A stretch of DNA of 9,129 nt from assembly GCA_003235465.1 (NCBI GenBank), contig QJWD01000378.1:1-9129 (forward strand). Direction: 5' to 3'. Each line of letters starts with the position of its first letter. Position 1 is the first letter of the stretch. The notes below the pieces were generated by a model, which was not told where the DNA came from, searched no databases, and saw only the letters and a program-made list of their open reading frames with translations. The stretch comes from Nitrospirota bacterium (GTDB lineage: Bacteria; Nitrospinota; Nitrospinia; Nitrospinales; VA-1). Positions 1 to 8,650 of the stretch are shown here, piece by piece. Both the position numbers and the translations under genes were made by a program.

Positions 1-2313
1 AATAGCCTGGGCGGTTTTGTTCAGGAGATCCTTCTCGCGCACCGATTTGGCGAGGTATTCGACGCAACCCAGCTCGCGGCAGCGGACAATATCCCCCTGG
101 CTGGCATCGAGCGGCAGGAGCATCACCGTCGGCGGCGCCGGCTCCATTTCCTGCTGTATTTTTTCCATCAGCTTGAAACCGCCGAGCCGCGGCATGCGCT
201 GGTTGACGATCATGAACTCGAAAGGAGCGCCCTCGTCCCGCGCCTGGGAAAGCTGGCTGAGCCCGACGCGGGCGTTTTCCGCTCCCGTCGCCTGGACGCC
301 CCACTCCAATAGTTTTTCGATGATCGTCAAGCGCACCGCGGGCCGGTGGTCGATGACCAGGGCGCGAAGCCCCTTGAGTTCCTCGGGCACGGCGATGCCC
401 GGCGTCGCCGGCACGCCGAAACGCGCGGTGAAGTAGAACACGCTGCCCTGCCCCGGTTCGCTGTCCGCCCAGATCGCGCCCTGCATCACCTCCACCAGGC
501 GGCGGCAAATGGCGAGACCGAGGCCGCTGCCACCGTACTGGCGCGTGGTGGAGGTGTCGGCCTGGCTGAAACTCTCGAAGATGGACTCCAGCTTGTCTCC
601 GGGAATGCCCGCGCCAGTGTCGGACACGGAAAACAGCAGCGCGCCCTGCTCCCGCGATTCGGTGTTCCTGCCGACGGAGACCAGCACCTCGCCTTCGGTG
701 GTGAATTTGATGGCGTTGCCGATCAGGTTGATCAGCACCTGCCTTAGCCGGTGGGGGTCGCCCACCAGGGATTCGGGAATGCCGGGGGCGATTTCGCACC
801 TGAGCCGAAGGCCCTTCTCCTCGGCGCGCAGCCGGAGGATGTCGATGGTTTTCTCCACCACCTCGCCGAGCTGAAAGGGGATTTTTTCAAGTTCGACCTG
901 GCCGGCGTCGATCTTCGAGAGATCGAGTATGTTGTCGATGAGCATCAACAGGTTTTCTCCCGCCGAGCGGATGACACGGACGAAACGCTCCTGCTCCCCC
1001 GACAGGTCGGTCTCCGCCAGCACGTCGGTCATGCCGATGACCGAATTCATCGGCGTGCGAATCTCGTGGCTCATGTTCGCAAGAAAATCGGTTTTCGCCA
1101 TGTTGGCGCGGTCGGCCTCCACCTTGGCCTGGTGGGTCAACTCCTGCGCCAGTTCGGCGATCTCCTTCGAGCGGAAAATCTGCTCTTCGGAATCCTTGCG
1201 CTCGGCGAACTGGCCGACCTGGCTGCCCAGGCTGATGAGCAGCCGCACCAGCTCGTCGTTTTTCTCCGCCGGGTTCCTGCTGTACACCTCGATCACGCCG
1301 ATGGCCTCGCTGCCCTTTTGAACCGGAAACCCGAAACCGGAGCGCATGCCCGCCGGGGGCAAACCGCGCGCCGCCTTCTTTCCGGGTTCGGCTGGCGCGG
1401 GGTCGAACCAGCAGGGCTTCAGGGTTTCCCACACCCGTCCCGGCAACCCCTCGCCCTTTTCGAAAGAGGCTTCGAGGGTTTGTTTCTCGTATTCCCGCGC
1501 GTCCCGGTCGTCCTTTTCGGGGGCCCGCCAGGCGTGGCGGCAGTGCAGGATGTCGTGATGCCGGTCCACGCTCCAGTAAAAGGCGATGTCCCACTGCATG
1601 AATTCGCCGATGGTTTTAAGCGTCTTGGGGATCGCCTCCGTGAGCGTGGCGGATTCTGAGAAAATGCGCGTGAGGGAATATTGCATCGCATGGTAGGCCG
1701 CCGTGCGCTTGTCCCGCGTGACATCCCGAAACAGGCAAAGGAAGAGCTCCCGGCCCTCCGCGGTCATGGAACGCAGGCCCAGGTGAAGGGGAAAGGCGGC
1801 CCCCTGGGCGTTCTGGCCGGAAATTTCGAGCTCGAAACCGGTGAGGGGCACGGCAGCCTTCCGGGCCCGGCCTAAATATTCATCGAAACGCGGGCGGCTG
1901 CGATCGGTGAGCAGGGTGTGAATGTGGCTGCCGCGAACGGCGTGAAAGGGCTTACCGAACATGCGCTCGGCGCTCTGGTTCATGAGCTCGATGGTGCCCG
2001 CCGCATCCATCGCCACCACTCCGTCGATTACATGATCGGCGAGCGAACGGATGAGCGCTTCCCGCTCAAGGGCCGTCTCCCGCTTGCGGCCGGATTCCTT
2101 TTCCCGGCGAAGCTGCCTGAGCCCGAGGAAAAACACGCCGATCACCGCCAGCAGGCCGACAAGGGACAAGGCGGTGATGCCGCCACCGGGCGTGGCCGCC
2201 GCCTCCACCTCCGCTGGAACCAGCATCAAGAGGAAGCCGGCGGGTAGCGAGGCGCGCAAACCGGGCTTTAAGGCAATCGAAATGTGAGCCCGCTGGGCAG
2301 CACGGAAGAACAT
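1..2313 (-). CDS. Hybrid sensor histidine kinase (PAS-GAF-HisKA-HATPase-receiver), C-terminus cut by window edge
   Basis: The reading frame is open from ATG 2313 to base 1 (771 codons) and continues off the left edge. Residues about 18-33 are a hydrophobic signal or first helix, and 47-65 a second helix followed by basic residues, so the rest should be cytoplasmic. A PAS-like domain starts at residue 92 (HVIDGVVAMDAAG) and ends near 200. A GAF-like domain spans about 206-348, followed by a predicted coiled coil. The HisKA H-box is MSHEIRTPMN with phospho-His H416. The ATPase domain shows the N-box (N533), G1 box SDTGAGIP (D565) and G2 box GGSGLGLAI (594-602). A receiver domain begins near residue 649 and is degenerate: see findings. 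This order resembles BarA-type hybrid kinases, which carry further receiver and Hpt domains; those would lie outside the window. An in-frame TAG just upstream supports this start, although no good ribosome binding site is visible. Kinase activity is well supported; the signal and partner are unknown. Confidence 0.93.
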   Translation of the reverse strand, partial: MFFRAAQRAHISIALKPGLRASLPAGFLLMLVPAEVEAAATPGGGITALSLVGLLAVIGVFFLGLRQLRREKESGRKRETALEREALIRSLADHVIDGVVAMDAAGTIELMNQSAERMFGKPFHAVRGSHIHTLLTDRSRPRFDEYLGRARKAAVPLTGFELEISGQNAQGAAFPLHLGLRSMTAEGRELFLCLFRDVTRDKRTAAYHAMQYSLTRIFSESATLTEAIPKTLKTIGEFMQWDIAFYWSVDRHHDILHCRHAWRAPEKDDRDAREYEKQTLEASFEKGEGLPGRVWETLKPCWFDPAPAEPGKKAARGLPPAGMRSGFGFPVQKGSEAIGVIEVYSRNPAEKNDELVRLLISLGSQVGQFAERKDSEEQIFRSKEIAELAQELTHQAKVEADRANMAKTDFLANMSHEIRTPMNSVIGMTDVLAETDLSGEQERFVRVIRSAGENLLMLIDNILDLSKIDAGQVELEKIPFQLGEVVEKTIDILRLRAEEKGLRLRCEIAPGIPESLVGDPHRLRQVLINLIGNAIKFTTEGEVLVSVGRNTESREQGALLFSVSDTGAGIPGDKLESIFESFSQADTSTTRQYGGSGLGLAICRRLVEVMQGAIWADSEPGQGSVFYFTARFGVPATPGIAVPEELKGLRALVIDHRPAVRLTIIEKLLEWGVQATGAENARVGLSQLSQARDEGAPFEFMIVNQRMPRLGGFKLMEKIQQEMEPAPPTVMLLPLDASQGDIVRCRELGCVEYLAKSVREKDLLNKTAQAI

Positions 2314-2337
2314 GGCTTGGGCGTCGAAAAGGGCCTA

Positions 2338-2366
2338 AAAATATCGAGTATTCTTTTATTTTACAA
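2338..2366 (-). promoter_or_regulatory. Candidate sigma70-type promoter for the hybrid kinase gene
   Basis: On the minus strand, TTGTAA (2366-2361) is followed after 17 bases by TATTTT (2343-2338). Each box matches 4 of 6 consensus positions. It lies in the only clearly AT-rich stretch of the region, about 25 bases upstream of the kinase start codon. This is a pattern match only, and the kinase could instead be read through from the TPR gene. Confidence 0.35.
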
Positions 2367-2416
2367 TAAGTTGAGGTGGATTTCCCGGTAATTCTTTGTT
2401 TTTTTTACTTTTCGCT

Positions 2417-2461
2417 GAGGGCGAGAGGAAAGGGGGACCTCTACAGGGCCGAGGGCGAGAG
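2417..2461. repeat. 11-base direct repeat around the 3' end of the TPR gene
   Basis: GAGGGCGAGAG occurs at 2417-2427 and again at 2451-2461. The second copy encodes part of the C-terminal residues of the TPR protein and the first lies just after its stop codon. It may be a small local duplication. No function is evident. Confidence 0.5.
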
Positions 2462-3426
2462 AAATTCGGGGGTCATGTAAAATTTTCGCGCAATCGCGAG
2501 CTTGTTATGCCGGGCCTTGGCCGACCAAAACGTGTTGCCCGCCTCGCTATACCTGCGTTCGGCGTTTTCCATGTGGCGGATGGCCCGCTCCCCGTCGCCG
2601 GTTTCGGCGTACACCCGCGCCAGGTTGAAGTGGACGCCGGCGTCGGTTTCGTCGAGACCAAGGGCGCGGGTCAGCACCGCCTCCGCCGCCTGGAAGTCCT
2701 TGTTGCGAATGTGGGCGCCGCCCAGCTTCTTGAGGAGGCCCACCGTCGGCGGGCCCAGTTTGAGCGCTTCCTCATACACGGCGATGCTGTCGGCCACCCG
2801 CCCCTGGCGGAGGTAGACCTCGCCGATCACGCGGTAGGCCGTATCCAGCGAGGTATCCAAAATGAGCGCCTTGCGCGACACCTCCAGGGTTTCGTCCCAC
2901 CGCCCAAGCAGGAGCTGGGCCTGCCCTTCTACCGCCAAGGCTTCGGCCAGGTTGGGGTCGATCTCAAGGGCGCTCCTCGCGGCCTCGATGGCTTCGTGCG
3001 GCCTTTCCTCGGCGATCAGGATCCACCCCACCAGCACCATCGCGCCGGTATGCGCGGGCTCGAGGTTGAGCAGCTCCTTGGCCGACACCATGGCGCGCTT
3101 GTAGTTTGCTTGCTGGTAAAATTCCTTCGCCTCGGTGAACAGGGGGTGCCGGGCGAGTGAAACCTCCTCCGCCGGGGCCGAACCCGCGCCCCCTGCCAGT
3201 AAGCTAGAATGGCCCCCAGTGCAAGCAGGACAAGCGCCGCCAGGGCGGGCTTTTTATAGCGCGCCGCCTTCCCGGCTGCGGGGGCTTTTCCGCCGGTGGC
3301 AGGGGCTTCCGGCGCTTCGTCATTGCCGGGTTTTTCATCGCCTGGCGTCTCTGCCGCCTCGGCGGCTTCTTCTTCCACAGGCTGGGCGGCGGACGGTTCG
3401 TTTTTGGCCACAGGCGCCTCTTTCAT
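2441..3426 (-). CDS. Membrane-anchored tetratricopeptide repeat (TPR) protein, frame broken by an apparent one-base frameshift
   Basis: The N-terminal part starts at ATG 3426, preceded at good spacing by GAGGTG; a GTG nine bases upstream (3435) is less likely. Its first 60 residues are rich in Glu, Ala and Pro with low complexity. A single transmembrane helix follows (about 61-76, LAALVLLALGAILAYW). The frame then turns into an Arg-rich shadow sequence, while clear TPR coding continues in the -1 frame to the TAG at 2441. The switch point is a run of five Cs on the plus strand (3189-3193). Restoring one base there gives about 328 residues: one helix and then five to six TPR-like helical pairs, with motifs such as YRVIGEVYLRQGRVADSIAV and FNLARVYAETGDGERAI. 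The TPR part probably faces the cytoplasm if the acidic N-terminus is outside, or the periplasm if the N-terminus is inside; I cannot decide. TPRs bind partner proteins; the partner is unknown. The sensor kinase lies 127 bases downstream on the same strand. Confidence 0.8.
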
Positions 3427-3449
3427 GCTGCTCACCTCGTATCCCGGGT

Positions 3450-3495
3450 CTTAAAAAACGTAAAATTCCCCACGGCCAGGCGAAATTCGCCGGGG
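3450..3495 (-). terminator. Possible rho-independent terminator downstream of the yjbQ-family gene
   Basis: On the minus strand, CCCC (3495-3492) pairs with GGGG (3471-3468) and encloses a small hairpin GGCGA-ATT-TCGCC (3491-3479). It is followed by a T-rich tail, AATTTTACGTTTTTT. The outer stem is only four base pairs and the enclosed arm is asymmetric, so this is a weak candidate. The same AT-rich tail could also belong to a promoter for the TPR gene. Confidence 0.3.
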
Positions 3496-3562
3496 TCATC
3501 GGGGTTATTTTTTTATGGGTTTCTTTTCGTCAGAAACGGGCGAAACTTGAGCCGCGCCCGCC

Positions 3563-3982
3563 TCATTCGCCGAGGAGGTGGAGCACCAGCTGGCGGGTGT
3601 GGGGCCTTGTCCTGTGTTCGAATAGGTAGATGCCCTGCCAGACGCCAAGCGCCAGCGCGCCGGCAAGCAGGGGGATGGAAAGCTGGGTGGCGGTGAGCGC
3701 CGCGCGGATGTGGGCTGGCATGTCGTCGGGGCCTTCCGACCGGTGGCGGTGGGCCGGGTCGCCCTCGGGCGCGAGGCGGCCGAAAAAACCTTCGAGGTCG
3801 GTGAGCACATCGGGATCGGCGTTTTCCTGAATGAGGAGCGACGCCGAGGTGTGCGGGATGTGAAGGGTGAGAAGCCCTTCCCGCATGCCCTGGCGCTTCA
3901 CCCAGGCCTCCACCTCGCGGGTGATGTCGTAGAGCCCCTTGCCCCGGGTCGGGGTCGTTAGCCTGCCTGTCGCCTGCCGCAC
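3563..3982 (-). CDS. yjbQ: YjbQ/UPF0047 family protein (secondary thiamine-phosphate synthase-type)
   Basis: The 139-residue product matches the usual length of the YjbQ/UPF0047 family. Family signatures visible in order are HTSASLLIQENADPDV (44-59), EGPDDMPAH (83-91), LSIPL (101-105) and GVWQGIYLFEHR (113-124). The conserved His, Asp and Glu residues of these motifs form the family's presumed active site, and none is obviously missing. E. coli YjbQ has been reported to have a weak thiamine-phosphate synthase activity; the true physiological role of the family is unsettled. The start is GTG 3982, chosen because GGGAGG sits five bases upstream; an overlapping ATG at 3984 is in a different frame. 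It is a cytoplasmic, soluble protein with no signal peptide. It is the first gene of the leftward run and is divergent from the glutamate dehydrogenase gene. Confidence 0.93.
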   Translation of the reverse strand: MRQATGRLTTPTRGKGLYDITREVEAWVKRQGMREGLLTLHIPHTSASLLIQENADPDVLTDLEGFFGRLAPEGDPAHRHRSEGPDDMPAHIRAALTATQLSIPLLAGALALGVWQGIYLFEHRTRPHTRQLVLHLLGE

Positions 3983-4113
3983 ATGGACCTCCCGGTCTCG
4001 AGGTTTCCTGTTCTAACGCTGCGCACCCGCATCCCGACCTAATTTAACACAAGCGCTGCCGGCCGCCCTGTTTTAGCCTGCCTTTACTCGCCACCAAAAC
4101 GCCCGCTTTTGAT

Positions 4114-4122
4114 TGATATAAT
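4114..4122 (+). promoter_or_regulatory. Extended -10 promoter element for the glutamate dehydrogenase gene
   Basis: TGATATAAT contains a perfect TATAAT (4117-4122) preceded by the TGn extension. No convincing -35 box lies 16-18 bases upstream, which is tolerated for extended -10 promoters. Transcription would start near 4129 and give a leader of about 76 bases. Confidence 0.5.
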
Positions 4123-4204
4123 CTCCCTTCCATCCCGCCTCGGGCTTGATTCCCGCCCCCCGAAGCCGAAAAGTAAGGTGACGTCAACCATCACGAGGAC
4201 ATCC

Positions 4205-5629
4205 ATGACCCAGCCGGCTGAAAAGGAAGTGACTTTCAAGGAAAGCGTCAACCTGAGCTTCGATCTCGCCCGCGCCACGCTCGATATCGAAGAGGGCATG
4301 GCCGAGTACATCCGCAACGTGAACAACGTGTACCAGGTGCGCTTTCCGGTGCGCCTGAACGGCCGCATCGAAACCTTCATCGGGTGGCGCGCCGTGCACA
4401 GCGACCACAAGCTCCCGGCCAAGGGCGGCATCCGCTACTCCCCGGCGGTGGACCAGGACGAAGTCGAGGCTCTGGCCGCGCTCATGTCCTACAAATGCGC
4501 CCTCGTCGACGTGCCTTTCGGCGGCTCCAAGGGCGGGCTGCTCATCGACCCCAGAAAGTACGACCGCGAAAGCATGGAAAAAATCGCTCGGCGCTTCGCC
4601 TTCGAGTTGATTCGCAAGGATTACATCGGCTCGGGGACCAACGTGCCGGCGCCGGACATGGGCACCGGCCAGCGCGAGATGGCGTGGATCGCCAGCACCT
4701 ACCAGTCGCACCGGCCAGGCGACATCGACCGCCTGGGCGCGGTCACCGGCAAGCCGGTGTCGATGGGCGGCATCCAGGGCCGGGTGGATGCCACGGGGCG
4801 CGGCGTCGTTTTCGCGCTGCGCGAATTTTTCCGCCACCCCGAGGACGTCAAGCGGGCGAACCTCGCCGGCAAGCTGGAGGGGAAAAGGATCATCGTCCAG
4901 GGCCTTGGCAACGTCGGCTACCACACCGCCAGCATCCTGAGGGAGGAGGACGGCGCGAAGATCATCGCCATCCTCGAGTACGACGGCGCCCTCCTGAACC
5001 CGGACGGGCTGGATATCGAGAAGGTCTACCAGCACAAGGTGGCGACAGGCGACATCAAGGGTTACGCCGAGGCAATATATTTCGAGGACGGAGAAGCCTT
5101 CCTGGAGGGCGATTGTGATATCCTCATTCCCGCGGCGATGGAGGGCACCATCCACCACCAGAACGCCGCCAGGGTGCGCGCCCGGCTCATCGCCGAGGCC
5201 GCCAACGGGCCGGTGACCTTCGCGGCCCAGGCCATCCTCAAGGAGCGCGGGGTGGTGCTGCTGCCGGACATCTACATGAACGCTGGCGGCGTCATCGTCT
5301 CCTATTTCGAGTGGATCAAGAACCTCTCCCACATCCGCTTCGGCCGCATGCAAAGGCGGTGGGAGGAGGGCCAGAACGAACTGCTCTTAAAAGCCATCGA
5401 ATCCGGCGGCCACACGGTGCCCGAGGAGTTGTCGAGAAAGATCCACCAGGGTGCGAGGGAGATCGACCTGGTGCGCTCCGGCCTGGACGACACGATGCGC
5501 CTGGCCTTTCAGCACATCCGCGAGCGCTTCTGGTCCAACCCGCGGGTGGATTCGTACCGCACCGCGGCGATGGCCCTCGCCATCGAGAAAATCAGCGTCA
5601 GCTATCAAACCATGGGCGTGTACCCCTGA
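4205..5629 (+). CDS. gdhA: Glutamate dehydrogenase (Glu/Leu/Phe/Val dehydrogenase family)
   Basis: It catalyses the reversible NAD(P)-dependent oxidative deamination of glutamate to 2-oxoglutarate and ammonia in the cytoplasm. The start ATG 4205 has GAGGA five bases upstream and gives 474 residues; the frame stays open upstream to 4109, but that extension overlaps the predicted promoter. Conserved lysines of the substrate pocket are K73 (AKGGIRY), K97 (MSYKCAL) and the catalytic K109 (FGGSKGG), with the same 24 and 12 residue spacing as in characterised enzymes. The catalytic Asp is D151 in APDMGTG. The Rossmann dinucleotide motif is GLGNVG (233-238). The region after it (NPDGLD, CDILIPAA, AEAANGP, NAGGV, SYFEW) is highly typical. 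The C-terminal half resembles the animal and archaeal hexameric enzymes but lacks the animal antenna insertion. Coenzyme preference cannot be decided from motifs alone. The two downstream transporter genes may be cotranscribed. Confidence 0.95.
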   Translation: MTQPAEKEVTFKESVNLSFDLARATLDIEEGMAEYIRNVNNVYQVRFPVRLNGRIETFIGWRAVHSDHKLPAKGGIRYSPAVDQDEVEALAALMSYKCALVDVPFGGSKGGLLIDPRKYDRESMEKIARRFAFELIRKDYIGSGTNVPAPDMGTGQREMAWIASTYQSHRPGDIDRLGAVTGKPVSMGGIQGRVDATGRGVVFALREFFRHPEDVKRANLAGKLEGKRIIVQGLGNVGYHTASILREEDGAKIIAILEYDGALLNPDGLDIEKVYQHKVATGDIKGYAEAIYFEDGEAFLEGDCDILIPAAMEGTIHHQNAARVRARLIAEAANGPVTFAAQAILKERGVVLLPDIYMNAGGVIVSYFEWIKNLSHIRFGRMQRRWEEGQNELLLKAIESGGHTVPEELSRKIHQGAREIDLVRSGLDDTMRLAFQHIRERFWSNPRVDSYRTAAMALAIEKISVSYQTMGVYP

Positions 5630-5689
5630 CCCGCATCCCTGTTACGGCGCGCGTGCCTCGGGGTGAGGCCCTCAACCGGCCCACGCGCC

Positions 5690-5965
5690 ATGCCACCAGC
5701 AAAAGACTCCCCCGACAGCACAGCTAAAACCGGGCAGGAAGGTTTTTCAGACCCGGCCCGCCGGCCCTGGGTGGGGCTGGGCTTCGCCCTCCTGCTTGCC
5801 GGCCTGCTTCCGGTCTGGCCCATCGAGGGCTGGTGGTGGGGCGTCCCAGGCTGGGCCGTGTTCGCGGTGCTGATGAGCCTGGCGACGAGCGCCTTCACCG
5901 TCTTCGTCCTGATCAAAACCTGGCGGGACCCCGGCGAAACCGGGGAGGAACACGATGGCCGCTAG
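5690..5965 (+). CDS. Small two-helix membrane protein, probable partner of the downstream symporter
   Basis: The product is 91 residues from ATG 5690, or 100 from GTG 5663; neither start has a clear ribosome binding site. After a polar N-terminus come two hydrophobic segments, about 28-44 and 50-73, with the Trp-rich connector EGWWWGVPGW, then a polar tail. Small two-helix proteins encoded just upstream of sodium:solute symporters are a recurring arrangement (for example YhdT with PanF, and the DUF3311 and DUF4212 types); this one looks most like the DUF3311 type, but I cannot confirm the family. Its last 11 bases overlap the start of the symporter gene, which argues for translational coupling and a joint function. 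Confidence is high that it is a gene and moderate about the role. Confidence 0.8.
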   Translation: MPPAKDSPDSTAKTGQEGFSDPARRPWVGLGFALLLAGLLPVWPIEGWWWGVPGWAVFAVLMSLATSAFTVFVLIKTWRDPGETGEEHDGR

Positions 5966-7490
5966 CGGACCGCCCTTGCCCTTCGGCCCCGGCGCCTTGC
6001 TGGTGGTCGGCCTTTATGTTCTCAGCCTGCTGGTGGTGGGGGCCGTCGCCTACCGCAAGCGGCGGGGCCCGGGGCTCGCTGATTTTTTCCTCGCCGGCCG
6101 CGACATGGGCTTCTTCGTCCTCTTCCTCACGCTTTACGCCACCCAGTACAGCGGCAACACGCTGCTCGGCTTCAGCGGCGCGGCTTACCGAAACGGCCTC
6201 GGCTTTCTCGTCGCCGTGCACTTCATGACGGCGGTGGTGGTGGGTTACGTGTTCCTCGCGCCACGCCTCTACCGGCTTTCCCGCGAGGAGAGCTTCATCA
6301 CGCCGGGGGATTTCGTTTACTTCCGCTTCGAAAGCCACGCGCTTCGCATCCTCGTCACGCTGATCATGATTTTCGCCCTGCTCAATTTCACCCTGGCGCA
6401 GATGAAGACCCTGGGCACGGTGTTCGAGACCATCTCGCAGGGCCGGGTGCCGCTTTGGGCCGGGGTGGTGGGGCTCGCCCTGGTGATGCTGGTGTACGAG
6501 TCGCTCGGCGGCATGCGCAGCGTGGCGTGGACCGACATGATCCAGGGCGCCATCCTGATGGTCGGGTTTCTGCTCCTGCTTTACATCGCGCTTAGCCGGC
6601 TGTCGCCCCTTCCCGAGGCGCTCGCCACCCTCGCCGCGAAGCCGGAGACGGCGGCCAAGGTCGCCCGGCCGGATGCGGCCGGGGCGGGCACCTGGCTCAG
6701 TTTCGTCGTCATGGTGGGCCTCGCCATCGCCATCTATCCGCAGTCCATTCAGCGCGTTTTCGCCGCCAGAAGCGCGCACGTGCTCAGGCGCTCCCTCGCC
6801 GTCATGGCGGTGATGCCGCTGTTCACCAGCCTGATCGCGTTGCTCATCGGCGTGCTGATGGCGGCGCACCTACCCGGCCTCGACCACGCGCCCGAGGGCG
6901 GCGGGGCGGTGGTGCCCTCGGAGACAGTGCTGCCCCTCCTTTGCCTCGAGGTCATGCAGGCTTCGGCGGCGGGCTACTGGCTGGTGGTGGTGATCTTCGC
7001 CGCCCTCCTCGCCGCGGTGATGTCGACGGCGGACAGCGCGCTACTCAGCATCAGCTCGATGATCACGAAGGACCTTTACGCGCCCTACTTGAGGCCCACC
7101 GCCCCGGAGGCGGAACTCGCGCGCGCCGGCAAGTGGATCGCCTGGCTCCTCATGGTTCCCATCTGCTGGATCGCCATCGGCTACCAGGGCACTTTGATCC
7201 AGCTCCTCAGCATCAAACTGGAAATCCTGGTGCAATGCGCCCCGGCGATGTACCTGGGCCTTCACAGCCAGAGGCTTAGAGCCGGGCCGGTGATGCTCGG
7301 CCTCCTCGCGGGACTTTTGTTTACGCTCGGCCTGCACTGGTCCGGCAACCTCGGCCTGGCCTCAGCCAACACCAGGCGGCTGTTCGGTTTTCACCCCGGC
7401 CTCGCCGGCCTGTTGCTGAACCTGGCGGTGACCGGCCTGGCCACGGTTTTTTCGCGGCGAAAACTCGCCGCTGACGGTGGCCGGGTTTAA
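5955..7490 (+). CDS. Sodium:solute symporter family (SSS) transporter, substrate unknown
   Basis: The 511-residue product is an inner-membrane protein with about 13 hydrophobic segments, the usual size for the family. The diagnostic symporter signature is present as GGMRSVAWTDMIQG (185-198). The region AAVMSTADSALLSISS (353-368) matches the helix that supplies Ser/Thr ligands to the sodium site. The N-terminus also carries the family-typical DFFLAGRDMG and an ATQYSGNTLLGFSG stretch in the first core helix. The start ATG 5955 has a strong GGGGAGGA site just upstream. The gene overlaps the small membrane protein by 11 bases. Substrates in this family range from sugars and proline to carboxylates and pantothenate, and nothing here decides between them. 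It follows the glutamate dehydrogenase gene, so an amino acid or organic acid is a reasonable but unproven guess. Confidence 0.93.
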   Translation: MAASGPPLPFGPGALLVVGLYVLSLLVVGAVAYRKRRGPGLADFFLAGRDMGFFVLFLTLYATQYSGNTLLGFSGAAYRNGLGFLVAVHFMTAVVVGYVFLAPRLYRLSREESFITPGDFVYFRFESHALRILVTLIMIFALLNFTLAQMKTLGTVFETISQGRVPLWAGVVGLALVMLVYESLGGMRSVAWTDMIQGAILMVGFLLLLYIALSRLSPLPEALATLAAKPETAAKVARPDAAGAGTWLSFVVMVGLAIAIYPQSIQRVFAARSAHVLRRSLAVMAVMPLFTSLIALLIGVLMAAHLPGLDHAPEGGGAVVPSETVLPLLCLEVMQASAAGYWLVVVIFAALLAAVMSTADSALLSISSMITKDLYAPYLRPTAPEAELARAGKWIAWLLMVPICWIAIGYQGTLIQLLSIKLEILVQCAPAMYLGLHSQRLRAGPVMLGLLAGLLFTLGLHWSGNLGLASANTRRLFGFHPGLAGLLLNLAVTGLATVFSRRKLAADGGRV

Positions 7491-7499
7491 TGTTATGAT
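7471..7499 (+). promoter_or_regulatory. Probable sigma70-type promoter for the purM-family gene
   Basis: CTGACG (7471-7476) is followed after exactly 17 bases by TATGAT (7494-7499), which also carries the TGn extension (TGTTATGAT). The -35 box lies inside the last codons of the symporter gene. Transcription would start near 7506, leaving a leader of about 34 bases. This suggests the gene is expressed independently of the transporter unit. Confidence 0.55.
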
Positions 7500-7513
7500 A
7501 GCCGCCAAATTTC

Positions 7514-7536
7514 CCAGGTACTCTTAAGCCAGGTAC
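7514..7536 (+). repeat. Direct repeat CCAGGTAC in the purM leader
   Basis: CCAGGTAC occurs at 7514-7521 and 7529-7536, offset 15 bases. The second copy provides the AGG that serves as the likely ribosome binding site, six bases before ATG 7540. It may be chance. Confidence 0.4.
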
Positions 7537-7539
7537 GCA

Positions 7540-8643
<1,104 letters not shown>

Positions 8644-8650
8644 GCCCGCG

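Noticed and set aside
887..1594. Long minus-strand frame of 235 codons inside the kinase region
   Set aside because: It is an Arg/Gly-rich shadow of the kinase frame. The correct frame carries the H-box, N-box and G-boxes without stops from 2313 to 1.
751..1659. Plus-strand frame of 302 codons opposite the kinase
   Set aside because: It is a His/Leu/Arg-rich antisense shadow with no domain motif. The minus strand is clearly coding.
3016..3180. Arg-rich C-terminal tail of the TPR anchor frame as a genuine protein segment
   Set aside because: The overlapping -1 frame continues convincing TPR sequence, so the tail is best explained as out-of-frame reading after the frameshift.
4041..4049. TGTTAAATT on the minus strand as a -10 element for the yjbQ-family gene
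   Set aside because: Only four of six positions match and there is no -35 box. It is too weak to annotate.
4109..4204. N-terminal extension of glutamate dehydrogenase from TTG 4109
   Set aside because: It overlaps the extended -10 element and lacks a ribosome binding site. ATG 4205 has a good one and the protein length then fits the family.
4184..5353. Minus-strand frame of 389 codons opposite the glutamate dehydrogenase gene
   Set aside because: It is an antisense shadow of a highly conserved enzyme, common in high-GC DNA, with no recognisable domain.
5913..6869. Minus-strand frame of 318 codons opposite the symporter
   Set aside because: It is His/Glu/Arg-rich low-complexity sequence typical of the antisense of membrane-protein codons. 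The plus strand carries the symporter signature.
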